A DNA stretch of 64,000 bases from Corynebacterium silvaticum (GTDB taxonomy: Bacteria > Actinomycetota > Actinomycetes > Mycobacteriales > Mycobacteriaceae): positions 558,001 through 622,000 of the forward strand of contig NZ_SDQO02000001.1 of the NCBI RefSeq assembly GCF_004382825.2, given 5' to 3'. Position 1 is the first letter of the stretch, and each line of letters starts with the position of its first letter. Positions 39,148 through 48,633 of this stretch are shown here, one piece after another. The notes beneath the pieces are model-generated. The model was not told where the DNA came from. It saw only the letters and a program-made list of their open reading frames with translations, and searched no databases. The position numbers and the translations under genes are program-made.

Positions 39148-39306
39148 GAGGCGGCGTAAAACACGAGCCTTTCGGGCTTAGCTTGAGCTCGGCTACCTCA
39201 GTATCCGCAAGATTATGCTCACTGTGATCTCCTTGATGCTGCTGCATAACCTCCTAGGGTAGACCCACGTAGTCGAGACCACACATCGTGGTGCAATATA
39301 GGTGGA

Positions 39307-39546
39307 GTGAGTACGAGCACGCAGACCATCGAACGTCCAGACATCAGAGAAGACAATCTCACTGGTGATGACACCCCGAAGTTCTTCCATTACGTGAAAA
39401 AGGATCAGATTGTTGATTCTGCGATTTCAGGGAAAATGGTTGTCGCTCTCTGTGGGGAGACCTTCCCTGTGACCAAACAAGCTAAGCCTGGGTCACCTGT
39501 GTGCCCGGATTGTGAACGTATCTATAGGGGCCTACGTAAAAAGTGA
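39307..39546 (+). CDS. DUF3039 domain-containing protein
   Basis: 79 residues. Family-typical FFHYVKKDQIVDSAISG, MVVALCGETFPVTKQAKPG and CPDCERIYRGL. Cys in ALCGE plus the CPDC pair could bind zinc. Function unknown; conserved in Actinobacteria, normally just before the helicase that follows here. Its stop overlaps the helicase GTG start (GTGA), so the two are coupled. Confidence 0.88.
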   Translation: MSTSTQTIERPDIREDNLTGDDTPKFFHYVKKDQIVDSAISGKMVVALCGETFPVTKQAKPGSPVCPDCERIYRGLRKK

Positions 39547-41249
39547 AAAGCGACCTACGCGCCTGGCAGCGCAAGGCGCTTACCAAGTATTTGATGAAGG
39601 GCCCGCGGGACTTTCTTGCAGTGGCCACGCCTGGAGCCGGTAAGACCACCTTTGCGCTCAGAGTGGCCACGGAGTTAAAAGAAAACCGTACGGTTGACAG
39701 GGTCATCGTGGTGGTTCCTACGGAGCACCTAAAAGTGCAGTGGGCGCAGTCAGCGGCACGAGTGGGGCTAGCTCTAGACCCTTACTTTAAAAACTCCGAT
39801 GCAGTTAATCCCCAATACGATGGTATCGTGGTGACCTATGCGCAGGTTGCTATGCACCCGTTTAAGCATCATGCGGTGTCTACCGCAAAGCGTTCCTTAG
39901 TCATCATGGATGAGATTCACCACGGCGGCGATGCCAAAAGCTGGGGCGATGGAATCCGCGATGCGTACGGTGACGTGGAACGTCGATTAGCTTTGACCGG
40001 AACTCCTTTCCGCTCGGATGATTCCACGATTCCGTTTGTTCGCTATGAAGAAGATGGTGAAGGGCACCTCGTTTCCCAATCGGATCACACGTACGGTTAC
40101 TCGGATGCGTTGGCGGATGGCGTAGTGCGTCCCGTGGTGTTCTTGGCCTATTCTGGCGAAGCCCGCTGGCGCACAAACGCGGGGGAGGAGTTCGCCGCGC
40201 GTTTAGGGGAACCTTTGAACCCGGAGCAAACGGCGCGCGCATGGAAGACTGCTCTCGATCCCAGAGGCGATTGGATACCTGCGGTGCTGCAAGCCGCACA
40301 TACGCGGCTACTACAGCTACGCAAACACATCCCTGACGCAGGCGGTCTTGTGATCGCAACGGATAAAACGACGGCGCGCGCCTACGCCAAGATTTTGGAG
40401 CGTTTATCTTCCTCGCCTGTCACCGTGGTGTTGTCTGACGAGGCCGGGGCTTCGCAACGCATTGAAGACTTCAACGGCTCTACCGATGAATGGATGGTAG
40501 CAGTGCGTATGGTGTCTGAAGGTGTGGACGTTCCTCGCCTTGCCGTTGGCGTGTATGCAACATCCGCATCCACCCCGCTATTCTTTGCACAGGCAATCGG
40601 GCGATTCGTGCGATCCCGCCGAAAAGGCGAGACCGCATCGGTATTTCTTCCTTCTGTTCCCGTGCTGCTTGATCTGGCGGCGAAGCTGGAGAACTCTCGT
40701 GATCACGTTTTGGGTAAGCCAGATAGGCCCAGCGAAGGCTGGGATGACGAGCTATTAGCCCAAGCGAACAAGGAAGAGATTGAGAAGGATGACCTGCCTA
40801 GCTACGAGTCGCTGGGAGCGGACGCAGAGCTAGATTCGCTGATCTATGATGGTTCATCCTATGGGACGGGTACCTTCGCAGGATCGGATGAAGAGGCTGA
40901 TTACTTGGGGCTTCCGGGGCTTCTCGACGCCGACCAGATGCGAGCGTTGCTCCGAAAGCACCAAACTGAGCAACTTGATGCGCGAGACGCGGAAGCGAAA
41001 GAGCGCGAAAAGAATGAGGAAAGCATTAGGACAGCGCAGCAGCAGGAACCTGCAGACAGGGTTGCAAGCGTTGAGATTCCTCGACTTCGCAAAGAACTCA
41101 ATGCTTTGGTGTCGGTGACAGCTTCACGCACTGGTAGGCCCCACGGCGCTATTCACACTGAGGTGAGAAAAAAATGCGGTGGCCCTCCTACCGCCATGTG
41201 CTCGGCTGAACAGCTCCAAGCACGTATCGATTATTTACGACGTTGGTAA
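39543..41249 (+). CDS. SF2 DEAD/DEAH-type helicase
   Basis: 568 residues. Helicase core with ATPGAGKTTFALR at 28-40, DEIHHGGDAKSWGDG, LTGTPFRSD, the C-domain VRMVSEGVDVPRLAVGVYATS, and QAIGRFVRSRR. After about residue 385 comes a charged coiled-coil tail ending in a conserved segment (TASRTGRPHGAIHTEV). Substrate unknown. Translationally coupled to DUF3039; conserved as a pair between sigA and sigB. Confidence 0.92.
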   Translation: MKSDLRAWQRKALTKYLMKGPRDFLAVATPGAGKTTFALRVATELKENRTVDRVIVVVPTEHLKVQWAQSAARVGLALDPYFKNSDAVNPQYDGIVVTYAQVAMHPFKHHAVSTAKRSLVIMDEIHHGGDAKSWGDGIRDAYGDVERRLALTGTPFRSDDSTIPFVRYEEDGEGHLVSQSDHTYGYSDALADGVVRPVVFLAYSGEARWRTNAGEEFAARLGEPLNPEQTARAWKTALDPRGDWIPAVLQAAHTRLLQLRKHIPDAGGLVIATDKTTARAYAKILERLSSSPVTVVLSDEAGASQRIEDFNGSTDEWMVAVRMVSEGVDVPRLAVGVYATSASTPLFFAQAIGRFVRSRRKGETASVFLPSVPVLLDLAAKLENSRDHVLGKPDRPSEGWDDELLAQANKEEIEKDDLPSYESLGADAELDSLIYDGSSYGTGTFAGSDEEADYLGLPGLLDADQMRALLRKHQTEQLDARDAEAKEREKNEESIRTAQQQEPADRVASVEIPRLRKELNALVSVTASRTGRPHGAIHTEVRKKCGGPPTAMCSAEQLQARIDYLRRW

Positions 41250-41409
41250 AAGATCGGGTGGGACTCGTGATCTGCTGAATACGTGATCTGCTGAATAGAT
41301 TGCGCATGTCTGATTTAATTGAAAAAGAAACACTATTATTGCGAAACTAATTACCTTGATAGGCATAATGGAGCCTACAAGTATTGACACTTTTACTCGG
41401 AAGGACATT

Positions 41410-41919
41410 ATGACCACCCCGAAGAACCCCTATGGCAATAATGAGAATGATTTTGGTGACGGCCTGTCACAATCGAATTCAATGCCTGCTTATCCTGGAA
41501 CCGGGAACCCTGAAGGGGCTTATGGCCAAGATTCCTTCAACGGCATGAACTACGGCAATCAAGGGTATGGTGCAGTACCTCCGGCGAACAACACTATTGC
41601 TTATTGGGCGCTGGGCTTTGCTATCGTCTCTATTCTCGCCATCTTCAGTATCGTAGGCCTGGTTTTTGCCTTTATTCCAGCGCTCATTGCCATCATTCTG
41701 GCAATTATTGCGCTGATGAAAGCACGCAAGATGCCTTTAGGGTCTAAAACCCGTAAAGGTATGTCTATTGTCTCGCTGGTTCTTAGCGTGCTGGCTATCG
41801 TTGCTTCACTGGCAATCATTGCAATTGTGGGCCCCCTTGTCGTAGAAACGGTTAATAGCTGCGGTGACCTTCCTCAAGAAGCGCAGCAGCAGTGTATCGA
41901 GGATCAACTAACTAAATAA
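41410..41919 (+). CDS. DUF4190 membrane protein
   Basis: 169 residues. A Gly/Asn/Tyr-rich cytoplasmic segment (about 1-60, PKNPYGNNENDFGDG) then two hydrophobic helices with the DUF4190 pattern (AIVSILAIFSIVGLVFAFIP and MSIVSLVLSVLAIVASLAII), separated by KARKMPLGSKTRKG, and an acidic end. ATG 41410 has GGAAGGA upstream; in-frame starts upstream are rejected. Function unknown. Confidence 0.8.
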   Translation: MTTPKNPYGNNENDFGDGLSQSNSMPAYPGTGNPEGAYGQDSFNGMNYGNQGYGAVPPANNTIAYWALGFAIVSILAIFSIVGLVFAFIPALIAIILAIIALMKARKMPLGSKTRKGMSIVSLVLSVLAIVASLAIIAIVGPLVVETVNSCGDLPQEAQQQCIEDQLTK

Positions 41920-41938
41920 GGTGAACAACTAAAAGCAT

Positions 41939-41983
41939 AAGCGTATGGCGGCCCTCCCGATCTGGGAGAGCCGCCATACGCTT
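41939..41983. terminator. Bidirectional terminator between the DUF4190 gene and sigA
   Basis: AAGCGTATGGCGGC at 41939-41952 pairs perfectly with GCCGCCATACGCTT at 41970-41983; the loop carries a further CTCCC/GGGAG pairing. Shared by convergent genes. Confidence 0.88.
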
Positions 41984-42001
41984 AGCCGTAGCTATGACCA
42001 A

Positions 42002-43579
42002 CTAATCAAGATAGTCACGGAGAACCTGAGAACGTGACGGGTGTCGTAGCTTAGACATAGTCTTAGACTCGATCTGGCGGATACGCTCACGAGTAACCCC
42101 GTAAACCTGTCCGATCTCATCGAGGGTTCTAGGCATGCCGTCAGTGAGACCAAAACGGAGTTTAACCACGCCAGCTTCACGCTCTGAGAGCGTGTGGAGG
42201 ACATCCTGCAATTGATCCTGCAGCAGAGTAAAAGAAACTGCGTCGACAGCGATAACTGCTTCCGAGTCCTCGATAAAGTCGCCGAGCTGACTGTCACCTT
42301 CGTCGCCGATAGTCTGATCAAGGGAGATAGGCTCGCGCGCATATTGCTGGATTTCGAGGACCTTTTCCTCGGTAATATCCATTTCCTTAGCCAACTCCTG
42401 CGGGGTGGGCTCGCGTCCCAAATCCTGCAGCAGCTCACGCTGGATTCTACCCAGCTTGTTAATGACTTCCACCATGTGGACAGGGATACGGATGGTTCGC
42501 GCTTGATCCGCCATTGCACGGGTAATGGCCTGTCGGATCCACCACGTAGCATACGTAGAGAACTTGTAGCCCTTGGTGTAATCGAACTTCTCTACTGCGC
42601 GGATAAGACCAAGGTTGCCTTCTTGGATCAAGTCTAGGAAGGCCATACCGCGACCGGTGTAGCGCTTAGCCAGCGAAACCACGAGACGCAGGTTGGCTTC
42701 TAGCAAGTGATTCTTAGCCTTGCGGCCATCGCGAGCGATAGCACGAAGATCGCGTTTAACGGCGGGGGTTAATTTTGCTTCCCGATCTCCGTTGTTAAAA
42801 GCCTCTTCCATCTGCTCCATGCGGTAAGTGGCGTAGAGGCCAGCCTCAATGCGCTTAGCCAGAGAGACTTCTTGCTCAGCATTGAGCAGAGCGACTTTAC
42901 CGATCTGCTTCAGATAAGCGCGTACCGAGTCTGCGGAGGCTGTGAGTTCCGCATCTTTACGCGCTTGACGTAGTGCAGCGGATTCGTCTTCGTCCCAGAC
43001 TGAAGAACCCTCGTCCTCTTCCTCATCCTCAGACTCTTCAGAGGCTTCTTCCTCATCGTCATCACCGAGAACCGATACGAGATTGTCTTCTTCATCATGA
43101 AGATCATCGTCTGCGTCATCGAGAGGATCGTAGTCATCGCTATTGTCGGTCTCGAGCTCGTCTTCATCGGTAGCTTCCAGTTCGGGCGAAACCTCTACTG
43201 GCTCTTCGACTTTGGCTGCACGCTTAGGGGCTTTTTTAGCTGCTTTTTGGGCTGCTTTCTTAGCCGTCTTTTTAGCGGTTTTTTTAGCCGCCTTCTTCAC
43301 AGGAGTGGAATCCTTCAACTCGACAGAATCCGATTCGATGGATGACGCGGTGGAGGATTCAGCTTCAATACCGCCGACGGGACCCACTGTTGCGGATACC
43401 GGCTCAGCTTTGCGCGGAGCAGCCTTTCGAGCGACCTTGCGTGCCGTCTTCTTCGCTGCGACTTTCTTTGCCGTCTTCTTTGCGGCAGGGGCGGCTGCTT
43501 CACCGGCAGGAGTGCCAGAAAGACCGGTGCCGCTAGCGCGTGCCGTTGCGGAAGATTCTGAATTATCAGTGGCTGCCAC
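42002..43579 (-). CDS. sigA: Primary RNA polymerase sigma factor SigA
   Basis: 525-residue group 1 sigma-70. Residues 30-125 are Lys/Ala-rich and histone H1-like ([20 protein letters not shown]), followed by a very acidic block up to about 205. Conserved core: region 1.2 [20 protein letters not shown], region 2 [19 protein letters not shown] and [15 protein letters not shown], region 4 [19 protein letters not shown]. The size and tail are as in actinobacterial SigA/HrdB. ATG 43579. Confidence 0.97.
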   Translation of the reverse strand: MAATDNSESSATARASGTGLSGTPAGEAAAPAAKKTAKKVAAKKTARKVARKAAPRKAEPVSATVGPVGGIEAESSTASSIESDSVELKDSTPVKKAAKKTAKKTAKKAAQKAAKKAPKRAAKVEEPVEVSPELEATDEDELETDNSDDYDPLDDADDDLHDEEDNLVSVLGDDDEEEASEESEDEEEDEGSSVWDEDESAALRQARKDAELTASADSVRAYLKQIGKVALLNAEQEVSLAKRIEAGLYATYRMEQMEEAFNNGDREAKLTPAVKRDLRAIARDGRKAKNHLLEANLRLVVSLAKRYTGRGMAFLDLIQEGNLGLIRAVEKFDYTKGYKFSTYATWWIRQAITRAMADQARTIRIPVHMVEVINKLGRIQRELLQDLGREPTPQELAKEMDITEEKVLEIQQYAREPISLDQTIGDEGDSQLGDFIEDSEAVIAVDAVSFTLLQDQLQDVLHTLSEREAGVVKLRFGLTDGMPRTLDEIGQVYGVTRERIRQIESKTMSKLRHPSRSQVLRDYLD

Positions 43580-43945
43580 GTACGCCCTTTCGATTGGATG
43601 AGTGAGTTTCCTCGTAAAAAGTTTGATGCCGGATAAGACATGAAGAACAGAGCTGTTTCTTACCAGCCTAAGGGCGTTAACCCGATGGAAGCTTTAACGT
43701 CACAGGCCTCATTATTGTTCCCTGCTTAACATGTGCGCTTTAATAAAGCTCAACAAATGGGAGGACGCAGGGGGAACTAGAGGCTGGACGAGGAAGTTCC
43801 CAGGCATTTTACTCATTACGACTTGGACAAAGCGCCATTATAAAACATTTAAGGAGATCGCGGGGTTTGAGGGGTCGTTACTCGTAAAATACGACCGGTT
43901 TTAGTCGTAACGACCCCATGAGATGTGGGTGAGTTTTACGTTGTC
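43580..43945. other. 366-base sigA upstream region with a large hairpin
   Basis: Holds the sigA promoter region and, near its left end, an 11-bp perfect inverted repeat: GGGGTCGTTAC at 43871-43881 with GTAACGACCCC at 43907-43917, and a smaller CGTAAAATACG within. It lies just after the ppgK stop (43946) on the minus strand, where it can act as terminator, but lacks a T-run. No ORF is supported. Confidence 0.5.
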
Positions 43946-44698
43946 CTAAGGCCGGATGTTTTGGTCTGCTGCCATTGCCGCTCCTACGATACCTGCGGTA
44001 TTACGTAGTTTTGCAGGCACAACGGGTGTATCAATGGTGAGCTTGGGTATCCATTTATCGGCTTTGCGTGAGATTCCACCGCCTACGATAAAAACATCTG
44101 GCCAAAAGAGGCGTTCATATTCGCTGAGAACTTTAGAAACTCGCTTGGCCCATTTGGTGTAGCTTAGCTCTTCGCGCTCTTTTACTGCGGAGGAAGCTAG
44201 ATGCTCAGCTTCTTTTCCTTCTACGATCATGTGCCCGAGCTCTGTATTGGGGAACAGGACTCCGTTGATAAAGAAAGCGGAACCGATGCCGGTGCCTAAG
44301 GTGAGTAAAATAGCGGAACCGCGGCGCGCTTGGTCTTCTCCAAAAGTTACTTCGGCGATGCCTGCCGCGTCGGCGTCGTTAAGCACTGCGACGCTGCGTC
44401 CACCTAGAGTCTTTGTAAATAATTTTTGAACATCAACATTGATCCATGATTTGTCGATGTTGGCGGCGGAAAGAGCTACCTGATTCCGGATTACAGAGGG
44501 GAGCGTTATCCCTACTGGTCCTTCCCACTCGGCCTCTGTAACAATGCGGGAAATCGTTTGAGCGACCGCTTCGGGGGTGGCGGGTTTGGGCGTTAAAATC
44601 TTGATCCGATCTCCGACAAATTCACCGGTATCGAGATCAACACGGGCGCCTTTAACCCCAGATCCACCAACATCAATGCCAAAGCCAATTCGTGTCAT
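43946..44698 (-). CDS. ppgK: Polyphosphate glucokinase PpgK
   Basis: 250 residues. Phosphorylates glucose with polyphosphate (and usually also NTPs). ROK-type motifs: [17 protein letters not shown] at the start, [46 protein letters not shown] and [12 protein letters not shown] 44698 begins directly at MTRIGFGID; in-frame codons further upstream encode an unconserved stretch and are rejected. Confidence 0.93.
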   Translation of the reverse strand: MTRIGFGIDVGGSGVKGARVDLDTGEFVGDRIKILTPKPATPEAVAQTISRIVTEAEWEGPVGITLPSVIRNQVALSAANIDKSWINVDVQKLFTKTLGGRSVAVLNDADAAGIAEVTFGEDQARRGSAILLTLGTGIGSAFFINGVLFPNTELGHMIVEGKEAEHLASSAVKEREELSYTKWAKRVSKVLSEYERLFWPDVFIVGGGISRKADKWIPKLTIDTPVVPAKLRNTAGIVGAAMAADQNIRP

Positions 44699-44927
44699 GA
44701 ATTTGAGCTTACTGAATGGCAAGCGTCTGCGAGCGCAATTGCCGCACATTGGCGTCTCTACGCGACATAAATAACTCACAGAGCGTGATGATGGATCTGG
44801 AAGGAGCTGTATGAGGACCTTTTGTGTCCGTTGTGCTGCATAATCTAGGGAAAGAAGCGAGAATGGGTTGCGAGTACGCAGTTTTGTAAAAGATGTCACT
44901 TTCGTGATCGAAGGACGGTGGAGCAGC

Positions 44928-45860
44928 ATGTCAGACAACAATATTCACAGTGCCGATTCATATGTGACGCAAGAGGGCTATACGTGCATTCGGGACGAAC
45001 AAGCGATAGCCCTTTTGACTACAGAGCACGATACCGAGATAAGCAATGCGGTCCAGCTTGCAGGCGATGCCATTGCGATTGCTGACTGCGCTGCGGCAGC
45101 TATTAGAAGACAGGTTGCGCAGCTGGGGGACATATCCGATTTTGTGCAGACGAAGTCTTCTCCGGTGGATCCTGTGACTGTAGTGGATACGGAAGCGGAG
45201 AGAATTATCACTGAAGAGATTGCTCGCAGACGTCCGAGCGACGGCATTATTGGCGAGGAAGGCAGCGATCTGGTGTCCGTCAGCGGGGTGACCTGGATCG
45301 TTGATCCGATTGACGGTACCGTCAATTTTCTCTATGGGATTCCTCACTATGCGGTATCGATTGCAGCTGCGATAGATGGCAAGGTCGTTGCCGGGGCGGT
45401 GGTAAATGTGGTCACCGGGCGGATATATGCAGCCGCAATAGGCGCGGGCGCGATCGCTGCTGATGAAGGCGGAGACTGGTCAGTCATTGGGGTTCGGTAC
45501 GTTCGTGACCTAGCCACAGCACTTGTGGCCACTGGGTTTTCTTATGCAGCTAAGCGGCGGAAAGAACAAGCGGAATTGCTTGTCCATGTGTTGCCTCACG
45601 TGCGTGATATTCGCAGAATGGGGAGCGCCGCTTTAGATCTATGCTCGGTGGCTGAAGGAAAAATTGACGCTTATTTTGAACACGGGCTTAACTCATGGGA
45701 CTACGCTGCAGGTGCCTTGATCGCAGCCGAAGCTGGCGCTGTTGTCCGAATTCCTGCTCTTTCTACGCCGGGAACGTCGGGGGAGATCTTGTGGGTATCC
45801 TCACCTAGCATTTCGATAGAGCTGGAAAAGCTTATTACCTCCCATAACGTGCGTAATTAA
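44928..45860 (+). CDS. Inositol monophosphatase family protein
   Basis: 310 residues. Mg-dependent phosphatase fold: EEGSDLVSVSGVTWIVDP with IVDPIDGTVNF as metal site 1, IRRMGSAALDLC, and WDYAAGALIAAEAGA as the C-terminal signature. SuhB-like; the substrate could be inositol phosphate or another small phosphate. ATG 44928 has GGTGGAG upstream and is preferred over in-frame starts before it. Divergent from ppgK. Confidence 0.9.
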   Translation: MSDNNIHSADSYVTQEGYTCIRDEQAIALLTTEHDTEISNAVQLAGDAIAIADCAAAAIRRQVAQLGDISDFVQTKSSPVDPVTVVDTEAERIITEEIARRRPSDGIIGEEGSDLVSVSGVTWIVDPIDGTVNFLYGIPHYAVSIAAAIDGKVVAGAVVNVVTGRIYAAAIGAGAIAADEGGDWSVIGVRYVRDLATALVATGFSYAAKRRKEQAELLVHVLPHVRDIRRMGSAALDLCSVAEGKIDAYFEHGLNSWDYAAGALIAAEAGAVVRIPALSTPGTSGEILWVSSPSISIELEKLITSHNVRN

Positions 45861-46053
45861 AAAGCCTGAATTAGTGGTTTCGATCCTTTGAAGTTACCCC
45901 CGCTGGGGAGGTTGGTGGAACTGAAGTGACAATCTGAGATTTGTGCCTTAATATGCGCGTCGATAGATGCCACACAGTAGTTCGGGCAGGGGCAGGCACA
46001 CAACGCCGCTGGCGCGATGACTGTTCTGCAATTTACTTCAGGAAGCGAGACAC

Positions 46054-46347
46054 ATGGCGACTGACTACGACGCACCCCGACGTCGAGAAGAAGACGAGAT
46101 CGAGACTGACTCCCTAGAGGGACTCAAAGCCGCAGAGTCAACGAAGAGTGATATTGATGATGACGGTGAGATCGTCGAACCTTTTGAGCTTCCTACGGTA
46201 GATCTTTCGGGAGAAGAGCTGAGCGTTACGGTGATCCCTCGCCGTTCCGACGAGTTCACCTGCTCCATTTGCTATCTGGTTCAGCGCAATAATCGTATTG
46301 ATCACGTCGAAGATGACGGCAGTATTATCTGCAAAGATTGCGCGTAA
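46054..46347 (+). CDS. DUF4193 domain-containing protein
   Basis: 97 residues, the usual family length. MATDYDAPRRREEDEIETDSLEGLKAA is hydrophilic; the C-terminus has CSICYLVQ and CKDC, two CxxC pairs likely to hold zinc. Conserved in Actinobacteria just before the DUF3093-dut block. Function unknown. CAGGAAG upstream supports ATG 46054. Confidence 0.93.
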   Translation: MATDYDAPRRREEDEIETDSLEGLKAAESTKSDIDDDGEIVEPFELPTVDLSGEELSVTVIPRRSDEFTCSICYLVQRNNRIDHVEDDGSIICKDCA

Positions 46348-46432
46348 CGAGGCCGTAATAAGGCATAGGTGCACTATGATGCACTCATCGCGGGTAACCC
46401 GCGCAGTGAAGAGGCGTTAGCGCACAAGATTA

Positions 46433-46474
46433 TAAGGTCAGGGGCTTGCTAGAAAGTAGCAGCACCTGACCTTA
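46433..46474. terminator. Bidirectional terminator between the DUF4193 and DUF3093 genes
   Basis: TAAGGTCAGG at 46433-46442 pairs perfectly with CCTGACCTTA at 46465-46474; the loop holds a small GCT/AGC pairing. A palindrome CGCGGGTAACCCGCG lies just before at 46389-46403. Confidence 0.85.
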
Positions 46475-46497
46475 CTTATGGTTTCAGCGAGATAGTG

Positions 46498-46995
46498 TCA
46501 CACGTTGGTGGCGTGATGAGGCACAAAACTCTGGAGTAATTGCTCGGGATTCTTGGAGGAAATCAGCCAATACGGAGTGGGATCGTCCTCGTCGTCTAGC
46601 ACGAGCATCACCATCTCGGGTACCCAGCCATGAGAGACCATAAAAGCGGCAGGATCAAACTGGCGGCCCATCGCGTTGCGCTTGGCGGAAGAAAGCACGG
46701 CCAAGGATCGTGAAACTACTGTGGCCGGTAGGTTAGCTTCACCGACAACAAGCCAACGAGTTCCGTCCGAGTCTTCTTCGACAGTAATTTTTGTGCCAGA
46801 CCAAGAGACTAGGACCCACGTCGATAGTGCTGCTAGAAGGATAGCGGTGCCATAGAACCAGATATCAGATCGGTTGATCCCAGCCTGTGTCGCAATGAGG
46901 GCGACGAAGGCTGCGGCAAAAAGCCACCAGTACCACGGAACCCATTGTCGTTCGCTGTACAAGACTTTTACTTGATTACGTTCCCCATCAGTCAC
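46498..46995 (-). CDS. DUF3093 membrane protein
   Basis: 165 residues from GTG 46995. VLYSERQWVPWYWWLFAAAFVALIA is the family start with the first membrane helix; a second helix WFYGTAILLAALSTWVLV follows. The soluble C-terminal half contains LAVLSSAKRNAMGRQFDPAAFMV and ends in FVPHHATNV. An upstream in-frame start at 47055 would add a Cys-rich unconserved leader and is rejected. Function unknown; divergent from dut as usual. Confidence 0.88.
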   Translation of the reverse strand: MTDGERNQVKVLYSERQWVPWYWWLFAAAFVALIATQAGINRSDIWFYGTAILLAALSTWVLVSWSGTKITVEEDSDGTRWLVVGEANLPATVVSRSLAVLSSAKRNAMGRQFDPAAFMVSHGWVPEMVMLVLDDEDDPTPYWLISSKNPEQLLQSFVPHHATNV

Positions 46996-47226
46996 GCAGC
47001 ACAGTCTACTGCAGTGCAAGTCGACCACAACTGCTGAGCACTGGGATGTCTTCAAGGTGCCTTCAAGCTTTGCGACGCCTATTGTGGTGGGATCATAATC
47101 TTATTCCAGATAGACGCCTCATAAATGTGAGAGTTTGTGCTTTAGTGTGGCATTCTTATGCGGTATTTGTGCCGCACCGGCGCAGAAGACTTAGGTCAGA
47201 TGAACAACAGAGCAAGGAGCTGCATC

Positions 47227-47691
47227 GTGGGTACTTACAGTGACCACCAAATAGGACCTGTGTCGGTTAAGCGACTCGACAAGGATCTTCCACTACCTCA
47301 GCGTGCGCATCGCGGAGATGCAGGGGTGGACCTATATGCCACTGAAAGTGTCCAGATTCAGCCAGGGCACCGAGCACTCGTGGGTACTGGTGTGGCGTTA
47401 GCTTTGCCGCTGGGAACTGTGGGGCTCATACACCCACGATCCGGACGCGCTCTGAAAGAAGGACTCAGTATTGTTAATGCCCCAGGTACAATCGACGCAG
47501 ATTACCGTGGAGAAATCAAGGTGTGCCTGATTAATCTTGATCCTCAGACCCCCATCTCTATTGAACGCGGTCAACGTATCGCTCAGCTCGTGATTCAAAA
47601 AGTTGAGCTGGTTGATTTCGTGGAGGTTGAGGAGCTGCTAGATAACACAGTGCGAGGAGCTGGCGGCTACGGCTCTACAGGGGTTAACTAG
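47227..47691 (+). CDS. dut: dUTP pyrophosphatase
   Basis: 154 residues. Hydrolyses dUTP to dUMP, keeping uracil out of DNA and giving the thymidylate precursor. All five trimeric dUTPase motifs are present: [41 protein letters not shown] and [13 protein letters not shown] 47227 is eight bases after AGGAG; in-frame ATGs upstream give an unconserved leader and are rejected. Confidence 0.95.
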   Translation: MGTYSDHQIGPVSVKRLDKDLPLPQRAHRGDAGVDLYATESVQIQPGHRALVGTGVALALPLGTVGLIHPRSGRALKEGLSIVNAPGTIDADYRGEIKVCLINLDPQTPISIERGQRIAQLVIQKVELVDFVEVEELLDNTVRGAGGYGSTGVN

Positions 47692-47796
47692 CTATAAGCA
47701 ACATAATCTGTGGTTGAAACTAGTTGCGTTGCCTTGTGCTAGCAGCGGTTGATTAACCACAATGAATTGCAAGCATTGCAAGCGTGAAGGAAAAAT

Positions 47797-48609
47797 ATGT
47801 CTATCTGGCCCTTTGGTAAAAATAAAAATGAGTCCGCTGATAACCAGGATACGGACCGACAAGAAGACCCCGGATACGTGGTAGAAAACGATCCATCCCT
47901 GGTACAGGCAGACCCAGAGGCCGATTCTTTAGACAACAGCTCGGTAGCGGGCGAATCTGAAGAGGCAGATCCTATCCATGATGCGATCAATGGGCACAGG
48001 GGGCCCTTTGATGCCGGACACGTAGACATTGAAGAGTTTGATTTCTCTGATTTCTCCGATGGAACGCTTAATCTAGGCTCCTTGCTTGTCCCGCTCCCAC
48101 GCCCTTCTGAGGTGCAAGTGGAAATGGGGCCAGAAGGGCCAAAGATGCTTCATGTCCTCACGGAGCATGGTCGTATTACTCCGGTTGCTTTTGCGACTCC
48201 TTCTTCCGCAGGACAATGGCGTGAATCGACCAAAGAAATTGCGGCGGGAATGCGTGAAGACGGACTCCTCGTGCATATAGAACAGGGGCCTTGGGGTCGT
48301 GAAATCGTTGGATCCGCAGATGGAGGAAACGGCATAATCCGCATCATTGGCGTAGACGGACCTCGTTGGATGTTGCGGATGACTCTTGCTGCTCCGGCTG
48401 AATCTGCTGACCAGATGGCTGAGCTGGGGCGTGAAGTTATCGCCCGTACTTTTGTGAATCGCGGAGATGCTCCTATTTTGGCCGGAAGCTCATTACCGGT
48501 GGCTCTTCCGCAACCGCTTGCAGAGCAAGTGCAGGAAGAGATGGCGCTACGAGCCGCGATGGAGAACGATCCGAATAATTCTCAACCTCCAGCGGCACCT
48601 TCTGAATAA
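47797..48609 (+). CDS. DUF3710 domain-containing protein
   Basis: 270 residues. Acidic unconserved N-terminal ~65 residues, then the family core (GPFDAGHVDIEEFDFSDFS and LGSLLVPLPRPSEVQVEMG) and RIIGVDGPRWMLRMTLAAPA. Conserved after dut in Actinobacteria. Function unknown. AAGGAAAAAT precedes ATG 47797. Confidence 0.88.
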   Translation: MSIWPFGKNKNESADNQDTDRQEDPGYVVENDPSLVQADPEADSLDNSSVAGESEEADPIHDAINGHRGPFDAGHVDIEEFDFSDFSDGTLNLGSLLVPLPRPSEVQVEMGPEGPKMLHVLTEHGRITPVAFATPSSAGQWRESTKEIAAGMREDGLLVHIEQGPWGREIVGSADGGNGIIRIIGVDGPRWMLRMTLAAPAESADQMAELGREVIARTFVNRGDAPILAGSSLPVALPQPLAEQVQEEMALRAAMENDPNNSQPPAAPSE

Positions 48610-48633
48610 CCCACTGATAGTAAAAGGAATTAA

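Noticed and set aside
44699..44941. Upstream in-frame extension of ppgK
   Set aside because: The extra 81 residues are basic and unconserved, and MTRIGFGID at 44698 is the normal ROK-type start.
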